Assembly: GCA_947488815.1 (NCBI GenBank)
Contig: CANLCC010000004.1
Coordinates: 1-64,000 of the forward strand
Length of the DNA: 64,000 nucleotides
Origin: CAIQIA01 sp945861105
GTDB lineage: Bacteria > Cyanobacteriota > Cyanobacteriia > PCC-6307 > Cyanobiaceae
Direction of reading: 5' to 3'
Numbering within the stretch: the first letter of the stretch is position 1; each line of letters opens with the position of its first letter. Below, one piece after another: positions 1-7,038 of this stretch. Both the position numbers and the translations under genes were made by a program. The notes beneath the pieces were generated by a model that saw only the letters and a list, made by a program, of their open reading frames with translations, did not search any database and was not told the DNA's origin.

Positions 1-637
1 AGCTGTAGGCGAGGTCCACACCCCAGGCATCCAGCCGCAGGGGAACGGCCCCCAGGGAGGTGACGGTGTCCAGCAGCAGCAGACAGTCGTGCTGTCGGCA
101 GAGCTCACCCACCCCCTCGAGGGGTTGGCACACCCCGGTCGAAGTCTCGGCATGCACGAGGGCGAGCAGCGAGGGGCGGTGGGTCTCAAGGGCCGCGGCG
201 ATGGCCTCAAGGCTGATGGCCTCCCCCCAGCTGGGGGATTCGATCGTGTGCACGACCGCCCCATAGCGGCTGCACATGTCCACCAGCCGCAGGCCGAAGT
301 AACCGATCACGCCGACCACCACCGTGTCGCCGGCTTCGACCACGTTGGCGATGGTGGCCTCCATGGCAGCGCTGCCGGTGCCGCTCACAGGGATGGTGAT
401 GCGGTTGTCGGTCTGCCAGACGTAGCGCAGCATCTCCTGCACCTCGGTCATGAGCTCGAGGTACAGGGGATCGAGATGACCGAGGGGGGGACGGCTGAGG
501 GCCTCCAGCACCGTGGGATGGGCATTGGAGGGACCGGGACCGAGGAGCAGGCGCTCAGGGGTGGCGATGCCACCCAGATGCAGACGGTGAGACTCATCCA
601 CGGTCTCGACGGGGGAGGAGAGCGGGGAGAGGGTCAC
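1..637 (-). CDS. Serine-glyoxylate / alanine-glyoxylate aminotransferase family protein (partial, N-terminal 212 residues)
   Basis: This is the N-terminal part of a fold-type I, class V PLP-dependent aminotransferase; the gene runs off the left edge of the window. The family transfers an amino group from serine or alanine to glyoxylate and would act in photorespiratory glycolate recycling. The sequence shows the family signature LLLGPGPSNAHPTVLEA near residue 25, the phosphate-binding loop IPVSGTGSAAMEA, and LLLLDTVTSLG, whose Asp contacts the PLP ring nitrogen. The PLP-binding lysine lies outside the window. The start is taken as GTG at 637; an in-frame GTG at 601 is an alternative. It lies head-to-tail 42 bases downstream of apcF. 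The family is clear; the exact substrate pair is inferred. Confidence 0.85.
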   Translation of the reverse strand, partial: MTLSPLSSPVETVDESHRLHLGGIATPERLLLGPGPSNAHPTVLEALSRPPLGHLDPLYLELMTEVQEMLRYVWQTDNRITIPVSGTGSAAMEATIANVVEAGDTVVVGVIGYFGLRLVDMCSRYGAVVHTIESPSWGEAISLEAIAAALETHRPSLLALVHAETSTGVCQPLEGVGELCRQHDCLLLLDTVTSLGAVPLRLDAWGVDLAYS

Positions 638-679
638 GCGATCAGCAGGCAATTGGCGAATAAGGATAGAGACCGGCCC

Positions 680-1198
680 TCACAGGCCGATGACGCTGAT
701 GGGGGCCAGCCCCCGGGCGATGTGTTCAAACGGTGCCCGCACGGCACTCACGTCGCCGAGGCCCTGGGCCTGCAGCAGCTCCTGCAGCACATCGGCCATG
801 AGCAGGATGCCCCTGGAGGTGGCGCCCGTCGGCACACCGAGGGACTTGTAGGTGTCGTCGAGGCCGTTCAGCACCCGCTCGTCGAGCATGCGGGTGTCGT
901 CGGCCACGAGGGCATAGGAGGCATAGCGCAGGAAGTAATCGAGGTCCCGCAGGCACGCCGCCAGCCGGCGGGTGGTGTAGGCGTTGCCCCCCGGCAGCAG
1001 CAGCTCTGGGTCCGCCAGCCACAGCCGCTGGCTGGCTTCCCTCACGATCGTTGCGGCCTCTCGGTTGATGAGCTCCACCGCCGCCAACCGGGCCGCGGCA
1101 TCGGCATAGAAACGCTCCATCCGCCCGATGGCGCCGGTGTCCAGATAACGGCCGAGTTGGTCATAGCGACCGATGAGTGCCGTGATCGCGTCCTGCAT
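680..1198 (-). CDS. apcF: Allophycocyanin beta-18 subunit, phycobilisome core
   Basis: The 172-residue product is a beta-type phycobiliprotein of the phycobilisome core. It assembles with the core-membrane linker ApcE in the terminal-emitter discs that pass energy to photosystem II. The globin-like fold signature is intact: Cys82 in AACLRDLDYFLRYA is the phycocyanobilin attachment site, and Asn72 in PGGNAYTTRR is the residue N-methylated in beta subunits. The C-terminal end (APFEHIARGL) matches ApcF rather than ApcB, which lacks this extension. It stands alone, away from any apcAB pair, which is normal for apcF. A methyltransferase gene is divergent, sharing a 156-base intergenic region that must hold both promoters. 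ApcF rather than ApcB is a judgement from N- and C-terminal sequence. Confidence 0.92.
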   Translation of the reverse strand: MQDAITALIGRYDQLGRYLDTGAIGRMERFYADAAARLAAVELINREAATIVREASQRLWLADPELLLPGGNAYTTRRLAACLRDLDYFLRYASYALVADDTRMLDERVLNGLDDTYKSLGVPTGATSRGILLMADVLQELLQAQGLGDVSAVRAPFEHIARGLAPISVIGL

Positions 1199-1354
1199 GC
1201 CGGTGCGTCCAGTGTGCGGAAGCTAGCACTTGAAAATGGCAGGACCCCTGCAGGGGCAAGGCTTCCAGCCGATCTGACAGAAACGGTTACGTGGCGCATT
1301 GACCACGGCCCCCGGCGGAATCCGCTGAAATGGGCATCGAAATCCCGCCGTTCC

Positions 1355-2404
1355 ATGCGCGACCTCCCGGCCCAGTTCGCCTACCGCAGCCTGCAGCAGG
1401 GCAAGAGCCTGTTCGGCGTGGCCCACAAGCAGGCCAGCACGGCGCTGATGGACCTGGTCGCCCCAGGCGCCTCGACCCCGACCCTGGCGGTCAGCCCGGA
1501 CCTGCTCCAGACCTTGCAACGTCGCATGGACCGGCTGCTGGAGAGGGACTGGCAGGACGCCAGCGAAGGCCTCTACCCGCGGGAGCTGCTCTTTGACGCC
1601 CCCTGGGGCGAATGGCTGCTGCGCTACCCACGGGTCTGGCTTGATCTGCCCGCGATCTGGGCGCGACGCCAGCGCCGTGATGTGCGCGACCTGCCGGTGG
1701 ACGTCGACGGCAGCGCCTTTCCTGACTATTACCTCCAGAACTTCCACCACCAGACGGACGGCTACCTCAGTGACCGCTCAGCGGAGCTGTACGACCTGCA
1801 GGTCGAGATCCTGTTCAACGGCACAGCCGATGCCATGCGCCGCAGGGTGCTGCGCCCCCTGGTCCAGTCCCTGCGGGGGGTGAACCGGCCCCGCATCCTG
1901 GACGTGGCCACCGGAACCGGTCGCACGCTGCAGCAGATCCAGGCGGCTCGACCGGAGGCTTCTCTGGTGGGGATCGACCTCTCGGAGGCCTACCTGCGTC
2001 AGGCGGCGCGGCGCCTCAACCAGCGACCGGGGGTGTTGCCCCAGCTGCTCCAGGGCAACGCCGAGGAACTGCCGTTCCGGGATGCCAGTTTTGATGCCGT
2101 CACCTGTGTGTTTCTGCTCCACGAGCTGCCGGCCGAGTCCCGCTCGGCGATGCTGCGGGAGTGTCGGAGAGTGCTGCGGCCCGGCGGTCGGCTGGTGCTT
2201 GCGGATTCGATCCAGCTGGCCGATGCCCCCGACTGCGCAACGGTGCTGGAAAACTTCCGCCGCGTCTTCCACGAGCCTTACTACCGCCATTACATCAGCG
2301 ACGATCTCGAGGCCCGGATCGCTGGGGCCGACCTGCAGCTGCAGGGGGCCGAATCGTGGTTCATGACCCGCGTCTGGTGGGCAGACCGCGGCAGGGACGA
2401 CTAA
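1355..2404 (+). CDS. Class I SAM-dependent methyltransferase
   Basis: The 349-residue protein has an N-terminal region of about 170 residues, conserved-looking but without a domain I can name (FPDYYLQNFHHQTDGYLS), followed by a Rossmann methyltransferase domain of the Methyltransf_11 type. Motif I is ILDVATGTGRTLQQI, the acidic residue closing strand 2 is in LVGIDLSEAYL, and a post-I motif is QGNAEELPFRDASFDAV. HELPAESRSAMLRECRRVLRPGG resembles the UbiE/MenG group. The substrate cannot be read from sequence; quinone, sterol-like and other small-molecule acceptors are all possible. ATG 1355 is the first start giving the expected coding statistics; the same frame stays open far upstream, but that part is antisense to apcF. 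Confidence 0.85.
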   Translation: MRDLPAQFAYRSLQQGKSLFGVAHKQASTALMDLVAPGASTPTLAVSPDLLQTLQRRMDRLLERDWQDASEGLYPRELLFDAPWGEWLLRYPRVWLDLPAIWARRQRRDVRDLPVDVDGSAFPDYYLQNFHHQTDGYLSDRSAELYDLQVEILFNGTADAMRRRVLRPLVQSLRGVNRPRILDVATGTGRTLQQIQAARPEASLVGIDLSEAYLRQAARRLNQRPGVLPQLLQGNAEELPFRDASFDAVTCVFLLHELPAESRSAMLRECRRVLRPGGRLVLADSIQLADAPDCATVLENFRRVFHEPYYRHYISDDLEARIAGADLQLQGAESWFMTRVWWADRGRDD

Positions 2405-2433
2405 ACCCTATAGATCAGATTTCGGATGGGGAA

Positions 2434-2439
2434 TACAAT
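2434..2439 (+). promoter_or_regulatory. Candidate -10 element TACAAT
   Basis: TACAAT lies in a locally AT-rich stretch between the methyltransferase stop and the next rightward gene, and is five of six matched to TATAAT. It would place a transcript start about 20 bases before a short leader reading frame that begins at 2465. No convincing -35 box is visible. This is inference from sequence alone. Confidence 0.35.
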
Positions 2440-2464
2440 CTGAAGCAAAGTTGAAAGGTTCGGC

Positions 2465-2506
2465 ATGAACCGCTTAACTGACCCTGTCTCCAGTGGGTGC
2501 CGATGA
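2465..2506 (+). CDS. Possible 13-codon leader reading frame
   Basis: ATG 2465 opens a 13-codon frame (MNRLTDPVSSGCR) that stops at a TGA overlapping the ATG of the next gene in an ATGA arrangement (2503-2506). It has a better purine-rich Shine-Dalgarno (GAAAGG, about 8 bases upstream) than the downstream gene, which has almost none. That pattern suggests translational coupling of the following gene to a leader peptide. The frame is short enough to occur by chance, so its reality is uncertain. Confidence 0.3.
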   Translation: MNRLTDPVSSGCR

Positions 2507-2862
2507 CCAACCCGTTCCGGGTCCGCTGGCTTGAGGGCTGGACCTTCCAGACCGTTCTGCTGGGGGGCCGTCCTGTGGTCGAGGCCCATGGTTATGGCAT
2601 CTGCCTGCGCACGGACCTTCTGGAGGGGGAAAGCCCCCGCGATGCCGCCGATCGCCTGGTGCTCGAAGAAGACCGTCGCCGCCGGTCCCTGCGCAATGCC
2701 TGGAAACGTGGGCCGCAGCACCTCCTGCAGGCCGTGATCGAAGGGGAGGACGTGTCGGACCGTGAGCCCGTCGCCGCCGACACACCCAGGGTGGACCAGC
2801 AGCTGCACAAAGAGCTGTGCCTTTCACCCCGGCAAGAAGTGATGCAGGGCCTCGGCCGCTAG
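2503..2862 (+). CDS. Uncharacterised conserved-looking protein
   Basis: The 119-residue soluble protein begins TNPFRVRWLEGWTFQTVLLG and has an Arg/Glu-rich centre (VLEEDRRRRSLRNAWKRG). I do not recognise a named domain. It has no signal peptide or membrane segment. The start is taken as ATG 2503, because a short leader frame ends in an ATGA overlap with it; GTG 2497, two codons upstream, is the alternative. Its 3-prime end overlaps the convergent gene at 2824-3081 by 39 bases. Codon usage matches the neighbours, so it is probably a lineage-specific native gene. Confidence 0.65.
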   Translation: MTNPFRVRWLEGWTFQTVLLGGRPVVEAHGYGICLRTDLLEGESPRDAADRLVLEEDRRRRSLRNAWKRGPQHLLQAVIEGEDVSDREPVAADTPRVDQQLHKELCLSPRQEVMQGLGR

Positions 2863-3081
2863 CAGGCCACAGCCACCCCAGCGCAGCACCACCCAGAACC
2901 TGTCGCCGCCGGTGGGCTCCATCGGCAGGCGATCGCTCAGCATGTCGTTGAGCCAGCGCTGGCGCTGAAGGCTGCGGCGATGACCGCTGCCTGCACCTCT
3001 GCTCGGGGGGCTGACGCTGAGCAGGCGATCGAGCACGGCCAGATGGTGCAGCATCCGCACCGGAGCCTGGGGACGCTTCAT
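2824..3081 (-). CDS. Small uncharacterised protein with a C-terminal hydrophobic segment
   Basis: An 85-residue protein starting MKRPQAPVRMLHHLAVLD at ATG 3081. The first half is basic (RRSLQRQRWLNDMLSD), and the last 25 residues contain a hydrophobic stretch (FWVVLRWGGCGLLAAEAL) that could be a membrane anchor or an amphipathic helix. I recognise no family. It is divergent from the rightward gene at 3096, with only 14 bases between start codons, and overlaps the end of the gene at 2503-2862. Those tight boundaries and GC-rich third positions argue that it is real. Confidence 0.55.
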   Translation of the reverse strand: MKRPQAPVRMLHHLAVLDRLLSVSPPSRGAGSGHRRSLQRQRWLNDMLSDRLPMEPTGGDRFWVVLRWGGCGLLAAEALHHFLPG

Positions 3082-3095
3082 GATGGTTCTTTCTG

Positions 3096-3362
3096 ATGAA
3101 CAGGACCATGGCCCTCTGGCCCGAGGAGGTCCAGGCCGATGCCAGGTTGCTGCACGAGCAGCTGCGGCTGGGGGATCGGGACTGGCATCGCTGGAAGGCT
3201 GACGCCGATCGCCGCGCCGCCGAACAGCTCGCGGCGGCCCTTGCACAACTGCTGCAGGGACAGACGGAGGAGGCCGAGGCCCTCACCGACAGTGCCCTGC
3301 GCTGGCTGCGACGGGACCAGCGGGATCCGGGCTGTCCCCGTCACGGTTCCAGGACTCCCTGA
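3096..3362 (+). CDS. Small helical protein of unknown function
   Basis: An 88-residue, largely alpha-helical soluble protein (VQADARLLHEQLRLGDRDWH, then RRAAEQLAAALAQLLQG) ending in a basic tail. Alternating Ala/Leu/Glu/Arg suggests a helical hairpin. It resembles short conserved proteins of picocyanobacteria, but I cannot assign a function. Its last 22 bases overlap the convergent ATPase gene that ends at 3341. ATG 3096 is the only reasonable start. Confidence 0.6.
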   Translation: MNRTMALWPEEVQADARLLHEQLRLGDRDWHRWKADADRRAAEQLAAALAQLLQGQTEEAEALTDSALRWLRRDQRDPGCPRHGSRTP

Positions 3363-3772
3363 CGACGCTTGGCCAGTTGCACCCTGGTGCCCCGCGGGCT
3401 CCAGCGGATGTCGTCAAAGCACTGTCGAATCAAGAACAGACCACGACCCGAGGGCGCATCAGGCATCTCCGGAAGCTGAAAGCAACGACATTCAGCGGGG
3501 ATTCCTGGTCCTTCGTCCTGGATCTGCCACACGAACCACCCATTGAGCAGGATGCGTCGGACCCGCAGCGACTTGCGGGGGTCCTCCCGGTTGCCATGGC
3601 GCACGGCGTTGACAAGGGCCTCCTGGAGACCTAACCGCAGCAGTTCACGCTCCTCGTCCGGCACCGGCTCGAGCAGCACCTCCAGCAACGCCTGAAGCTG
3701 CAGCGTCGAAGGAGTGATGAAGAGGCTCCAGCTCAGGCCGGAGGACGGTCGTGGCGACAGACCATGACGCAT
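3341..3772 (-). CDS. RsbW-like anti-sigma factor / HATPase_c protein
   Basis: The 143-residue protein is a single GHKL ATPase domain without a phospho-acceptor histidine domain, as in the anti-sigma kinases RsbW and SpoIIAB. The N-box is LGLQEALVNAVRHGN, the G1 box is DEGPGIP, and the glycine-rich lid is SGRGLFLIRQCFDDI. Family members bind a sigma factor and phosphorylate an STAS-domain antagonist on Ser/Thr; some have other partners. An STAS protein (26.8 kb) and a group 3-like sigma factor (32.8 kb) lie in this window but are not adjacent. ATG 3772 gives a normal family length. Confidence 0.85.
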   Translation of the reverse strand: MRHGLSPRPSSGLSWSLFITPSTLQLQALLEVLLEPVPDEERELLRLGLQEALVNAVRHGNREDPRKSLRVRRILLNGWFVWQIQDEGPGIPAECRCFQLPEMPDAPSGRGLFLIRQCFDDIRWSPRGTRVQLAKRRQGVLEP

Positions 3773-3798
3773 GCCAGGGGCTCCGAGCCTTGTCGATC

Positions 3799-4530
3799 CT
3801 ATCGAGACAGGGCAGGCCCGTCGATTCCGGGATGGCGGAGCAGGGCATCCATCACCCGCACCCCCCGCAGCTGATTGACCAGGGGGAGGTGGCCCTCCGG
3901 AGCCTCGAGGCTCCAGGTGAAGGCCGTCGGGTAACGGGTCCAGATCCCTTCCGCCTTCCAGCCCAGCAGGGGCCACAGCCGTTCCCAGCGCTGCTCGCAC
4001 TGCTGCCAGAGGCGTCGTTGCACCCGGAAGCCATAACGGCCCTGGGAATAGAACCACCACAGATGGTCGATGGCATCCAGGTCGGCCGGGGCAATTGGAG
4101 CGACTTCACTGAAATAGACATAGCCGCGGCGTTCGGCACCGGGGCCGGCCAGGCGCCGCAGCAGGGCGCTGGTGACCCGATCGGCCTCCTCCCACTGCTG
4201 CAGCACCAGCGCCTGCTGCAGGGCCACCGCCAGGTCTGCCTCGCTGGACTGGACCGTGAGGCACCCCGACGGCCAGCGCTGGTCCAGGAGCAACCGCTGC
4301 TGTGGATCTTCGGCCAGTAGTTGCAGCAGGGATCCCCAGGCCCAGTCGGCGGGATCGGGGCCAGCGGCGCCGATGGCGCTCCAGATCGATGGCTGCAGTT
4401 CTGCGCCCAGCGCTCTGAGGCGCCCCCAGTCGCGCCGGCGTTGCCGCTCTCCAGCGGCGAGGAACCGTTGCAAGGCTGAGGACGCGGTGGCACCGCTGGC
4501 GCTCGGGGCGGGGCTGGGACCGGTCAACAT
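3799..4530 (-). CDS. gun4: Gun4-family tetrapyrrole-binding protein
   Basis: The 243-residue protein carries a C-terminal Gun4 domain. This domain binds protoporphyrin IX and Mg-protoporphyrin and stimulates Mg-chelatase through ChlH, whose gene is at 56.7 kb. The diagnostic core is DLDAIDHLWWFYSQGRYGF followed by VQRRLWQQ, then LLGWKAEGIW and SLEAPEGHLPLVNQL. The N-terminal 140 residues form an Ala/Leu/Gln-rich helical repeat-like bundle (LLQLLAEDPQQRLLLDQ), as in cyanobacterial Gun4, where an extra helical bundle precedes the porphyrin-binding domain. It is divergent from mnmH with under 50 bases between them. Orthology to the main Gun4 rather than a paralogue is not proven. Confidence 0.85.
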   Translation of the reverse strand: MLTGPSPAPSASGATASSALQRFLAAGERQRRRDWGRLRALGAELQPSIWSAIGAAGPDPADWAWGSLLQLLAEDPQQRLLLDQRWPSGCLTVQSSEADLAVALQQALVLQQWEEADRVTSALLRRLAGPGAERRGYVYFSEVAPIAPADLDAIDHLWWFYSQGRYGFRVQRRLWQQCEQRWERLWPLLGWKAEGIWTRYPTAFTWSLEAPEGHLPLVNQLRGVRVMDALLRHPGIDGPALSR

Positions 4531-4577
4531 GAAGTCTTGGCCAGGCTTCAGTATCGCAGCGGCGCGGGGTGGATCGG

Positions 4578-5591
4578 ATGGATGTCACTCGACCGGTGGA
4601 GGGCTTTCTGCAGGAGCCTGGGGTGCTGGTGGACGTGCGCAGTCCTGCCGAGCATCGGCAGGGGCACATCCCAGGCGCCGTCAACCTTCCCTTGTTCGAT
4701 GACGACGAACGGGCGCGGGTGGGCACGGTCTACAAACAGGAGGGTCGGAACGCCGCCGTGCGCCTGGGCCTGGCGATCACCGGTCCGCGGCTGGCCGGCT
4801 GGGGCGAGCGTCTGACGCAGCTCGCCGACACCGGCCCGCTGCGCGTCTACTGCTGGCGCGGTGGTCTTCGCAGCGGCAGCGTCGGCTGGCTGGCGGCCAC
4901 CCTTGGCCTGGACCATTGCCTGCTTGCCGGTGGGTACAAAAGATTCCGTCAGTGGGTGCTGGCCGAAGTCGCCCGGCCCAGGCGGCTGATGGTGCTGGGG
5001 GGCAGCACCGGCTGCGGCAAGACGGAGGTGCTCAAGGCCCTGCGCCGGCGGGGTCAGCCCGTGGTCGATCTGGAGGCCCTGGCGAACCACAGGGGCAGCA
5101 GCTTCGGGGGCCTCGGTCTCGGTGCCCAGCCGAGTGGGGAAGCCTTCGAAAACGCCCTGGCCTGGAGCCTGCGTGAGCATTCCCCGTCCCGGGCGATGTG
5201 GGTGGAGGCCGAGAGCGTCCAGGTGGGACGCTGCCGCATCCCTGCTGGCTTCTGGGCCCTGATGAAGGAGGCTCCGCTGGTGCTGCTGGAGCGACCGCTC
5301 GAGGAGCGGGTGGCGGCCCTCACCGAGCTGTATGGCGTGCAGGCTCCTGCGTTGCTGCTGGAGGCCACCATTCGCCTCGAGCGACGGCTGGGGCCCCAGC
5401 GCACCGTCGCCGCCACGGACCACATCCGTGCCGGTGCCATGGCCGAGGCCTGCCGGATCCTGCTGGATTATTACGACCGCACCTATGCCCATGAGCTGAG
5501 CCGCCGCCCAGCCCCGATCGCCCGGCTTGAGGCGGCGGGTCTCGACGCCGACGCGGTGGCGAGCCAGCTGGTCGGCCTGACCACCCCCTAA
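4578..5591 (+). CDS. mnmH: tRNA 2-selenouridine / geranyl-2-thiouridine synthase
   Basis: MnmH (SelU/YbbB) converts 2-thiouridine at wobble position 34 of tRNA to 2-selenouridine using selenophosphate, via a geranylated intermediate. The 337-residue protein has an N-terminal rhodanese domain (VLVDVRSPAEHRQGHIPGA; catalytic Cys in YCWRGGLRSGS) and a C-terminal P-loop domain (GGSTGCGKTEVL). FRQWVLAEV and NHRGSSFGGLG are typical family blocks. ATG 4578 is chosen; GTG 4569, three codons upstream, is nearly as good. No selD (selenophosphate synthase) lies in the window, so whether the cell makes selenouridine is open. Confidence 0.92.
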   Translation: MDVTRPVEGFLQEPGVLVDVRSPAEHRQGHIPGAVNLPLFDDDERARVGTVYKQEGRNAAVRLGLAITGPRLAGWGERLTQLADTGPLRVYCWRGGLRSGSVGWLAATLGLDHCLLAGGYKRFRQWVLAEVARPRRLMVLGGSTGCGKTEVLKALRRRGQPVVDLEALANHRGSSFGGLGLGAQPSGEAFENALAWSLREHSPSRAMWVEAESVQVGRCRIPAGFWALMKEAPLVLLERPLEERVAALTELYGVQAPALLLEATIRLERRLGPQRTVAATDHIRAGAMAEACRILLDYYDRTYAHELSRRPAPIARLEAAGLDADAVASQLVGLTTP

Positions 5592-5610
5592 GCTGCACGC
5601 TTTGGCGAGC

Positions 5611-5949
5611 ATGACGGCAGCCATCCAGTTCTTCCGTGGTGTCGACGAGCCTGTTGTGCCCGACATCCGCATGACCCGATCCCGGGATGGGCTGACGGGT
5701 CAGGCTCTGTTCAGGTTCGAGGAACCCGAGGCCCTGGCCCCCGAGGCGATGGGTGACATCACCGGCATGTTTCTGGTGGACGAAGAGGGCGAACTGGTGA
5801 CCCGCGACGTGAAGGCCGGGTTCGTCAATGGCAAGGCCAGTTTTCTCGAAGCCACCTTCACCTGGAAGAGCACGGCTGACTTCGAACGCTTCATGCGTTT
5901 CGCCGAGCGCTACGCCGCCTCCCACGATCTGGGTTTCAGCGCCACCTGA
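5611..5949 (+). CDS. psb28: Photosystem II assembly protein Psb28
   Basis: Psb28 is a soluble factor that binds the cytoplasmic face of PSII assembly intermediates containing CP47 and influences chlorophyll-protein synthesis and repair. The 112-residue protein is full length and shows the family blocks IQFFRGVDEPVVPDIRMTRS, DITGMFLVDEEGELVTR and FMRFAERYAASHDLGF. The start is ATG 5611; an in-frame TTG at 5602 would add three residues and is less likely. It follows mnmH by 19 bases in the same direction and precedes the AI-2E family pair. Confidence 0.95.
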   Translation: MTAAIQFFRGVDEPVVPDIRMTRSRDGLTGQALFRFEEPEALAPEAMGDITGMFLVDEEGELVTRDVKAGFVNGKASFLEATFTWKSTADFERFMRFAERYAASHDLGFSAT

Positions 5950-5982
5950 GGCGATACTGACTCCAACACTCCGGGGGGAGCC

Positions 5983-7038
5983 TTGAAGTTCTCGCAATGG
6001 TGCGCCTTCGCCGCCCTCCTGGCGGCGGGGGTGCTGCTCTGGAATCTGCGCGGGATCCTCATCGAGCTGTTCGGGTCCGTCGTGCTCGCCGTGGCACTCT
6101 CGAGCCTGGTCAGCAGCCTCGAGCAGCGGCTGGGCCTGCGCCGCTGGCAGGCATTGCCGCTGGCTCTGGTGATCGTCCTGCTGGTGCTCACCGCGATCGT
6201 GGCGCTGCTGATCCCCCCCTTCGTCGAACAGTTCGGCGAACTGGTCCAGCAGGTCCCCCGGGCGGCGTCAGCCCTGCTGCGGTTGACCAGCAGCGGCCTG
6301 GGTCGCATCTCGCAGATGGTCCACGGCCAGCCCCAGCTGCCCTTGCCCGACGGCTGGCTCCAGTCCCTCACCAGCGGCAGCGACTGGCAATGGAGTGCGG
6401 GGGTGGGTCGGCTGCTGGGCCTGGCCGGCAATCTCGGCGGTGGTCTGCTGCAGCTCGTCTTTGTCGTGGCGGTGGCCGTGATGCTCACGGCCCAGCCCGA
6501 GGGCTACCGGGGGGTGGCGATTCAGCTGGTGCCATCCACGCTGCGGCGGCGGCTGGGCGACGTGCTCGATCTCTGCGGAGAAGCCCTCAGCAGCTGGATG
6601 GTGGGCGTGCTGATCAGTTCCCTGTGCGTGGGGGTGCTGGCGTTCATCGGCCTCAGCCTCCTGGGGGTGAAGCTCACCCTGGCCAACGCCTTGCTGGCGG
6701 GGCTGCTCAACATCATTCCCAACGTCGGACCGACCCTCGGCACCATCTTTCCGATGTCGGTCGCCCTGCTCGAAAATCCCTGGAAACCGCTGCTGGTGCT
6801 GGTGCTCTATGTGGTGATCCAGAACCTGGAGAGCTACGTGATCACCCCATCAGTGATGCATCACCAGCTGAAGCTGCTGCCGGGCCTGACCCTGGCCGCC
6901 CAGGTGGTGTTCACGGTGGTCTTCGGCCCCCTCGGACTGCTGCTGGCCCTGCCACTGGCCGTCTGTCTGCAGGTGATCATCCGGGAACTGCTGGTCCACG
7001 ACCTGTTCGATCGCTGGACCGGATCGCCAGCGCCATGA
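5983..7038 (+). CDS. AI-2E/PerM family membrane transporter, first copy
   Basis: A 351-residue integral membrane protein of the AI-2E exporter/PerM family (also called UPF0118), with about seven to eight hydrophobic segments. Members export autoinducer-2, sodium or other solutes; the substrate here is unknown. The family hallmark near the C-terminus is LLNIIPNVGPTLGTIFP, followed by VIQNLESYVITPSVMH. The start is TTG 5983, supported by a strong Shine-Dalgarno (GGGGGGAG) ending 3 bases upstream; no ATG is better placed. It overlaps the next gene, a paralogue, by the 4-base ATGA, so the two are translationally coupled. Confidence 0.88.
   Translation: MKFSQWCAFAALLAAGVLLWNLRGILIELFGSVVLAVALSSLVSSLEQRLGLRRWQALPLALVIVLLVLTAIVALLIPPFVEQFGELVQQVPRAASALLRLTSSGLGRISQMVHGQPQLPLPDGWLQSLTSGSDWQWSAGVGRLLGLAGNLGGGLLQLVFVVAVAVMLTAQPEGYRGVAIQLVPSTLRRRLGDVLDLCGEALSSWMVGVLISSLCVGVLAFIGLSLLGVKLTLANALLAGLLNIIPNVGPTLGTIFPMSVALLENPWKPLLVLVLYVVIQNLESYVITPSVMHHQLKLLPGLTLAAQVVFTVVFGPLGLLLALPLAVCLQVIIRELLVHDLFDRWTGSPAP

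Noticed and set aside
89..1354. N-terminal extension of the methyltransferase reading frame back to position 89
   Set aside because: This part is antisense to the aminotransferase and apcF genes; family similarity and coding bias begin at 1355.
5997..7034. Upstream extension of the second AI-2E family frame through the first copy
   Set aside because: It is an out-of-frame reading of the first paralogue, rich in Arg/Gly/Pro; the ATGA overlap at 7035 sets the true start.
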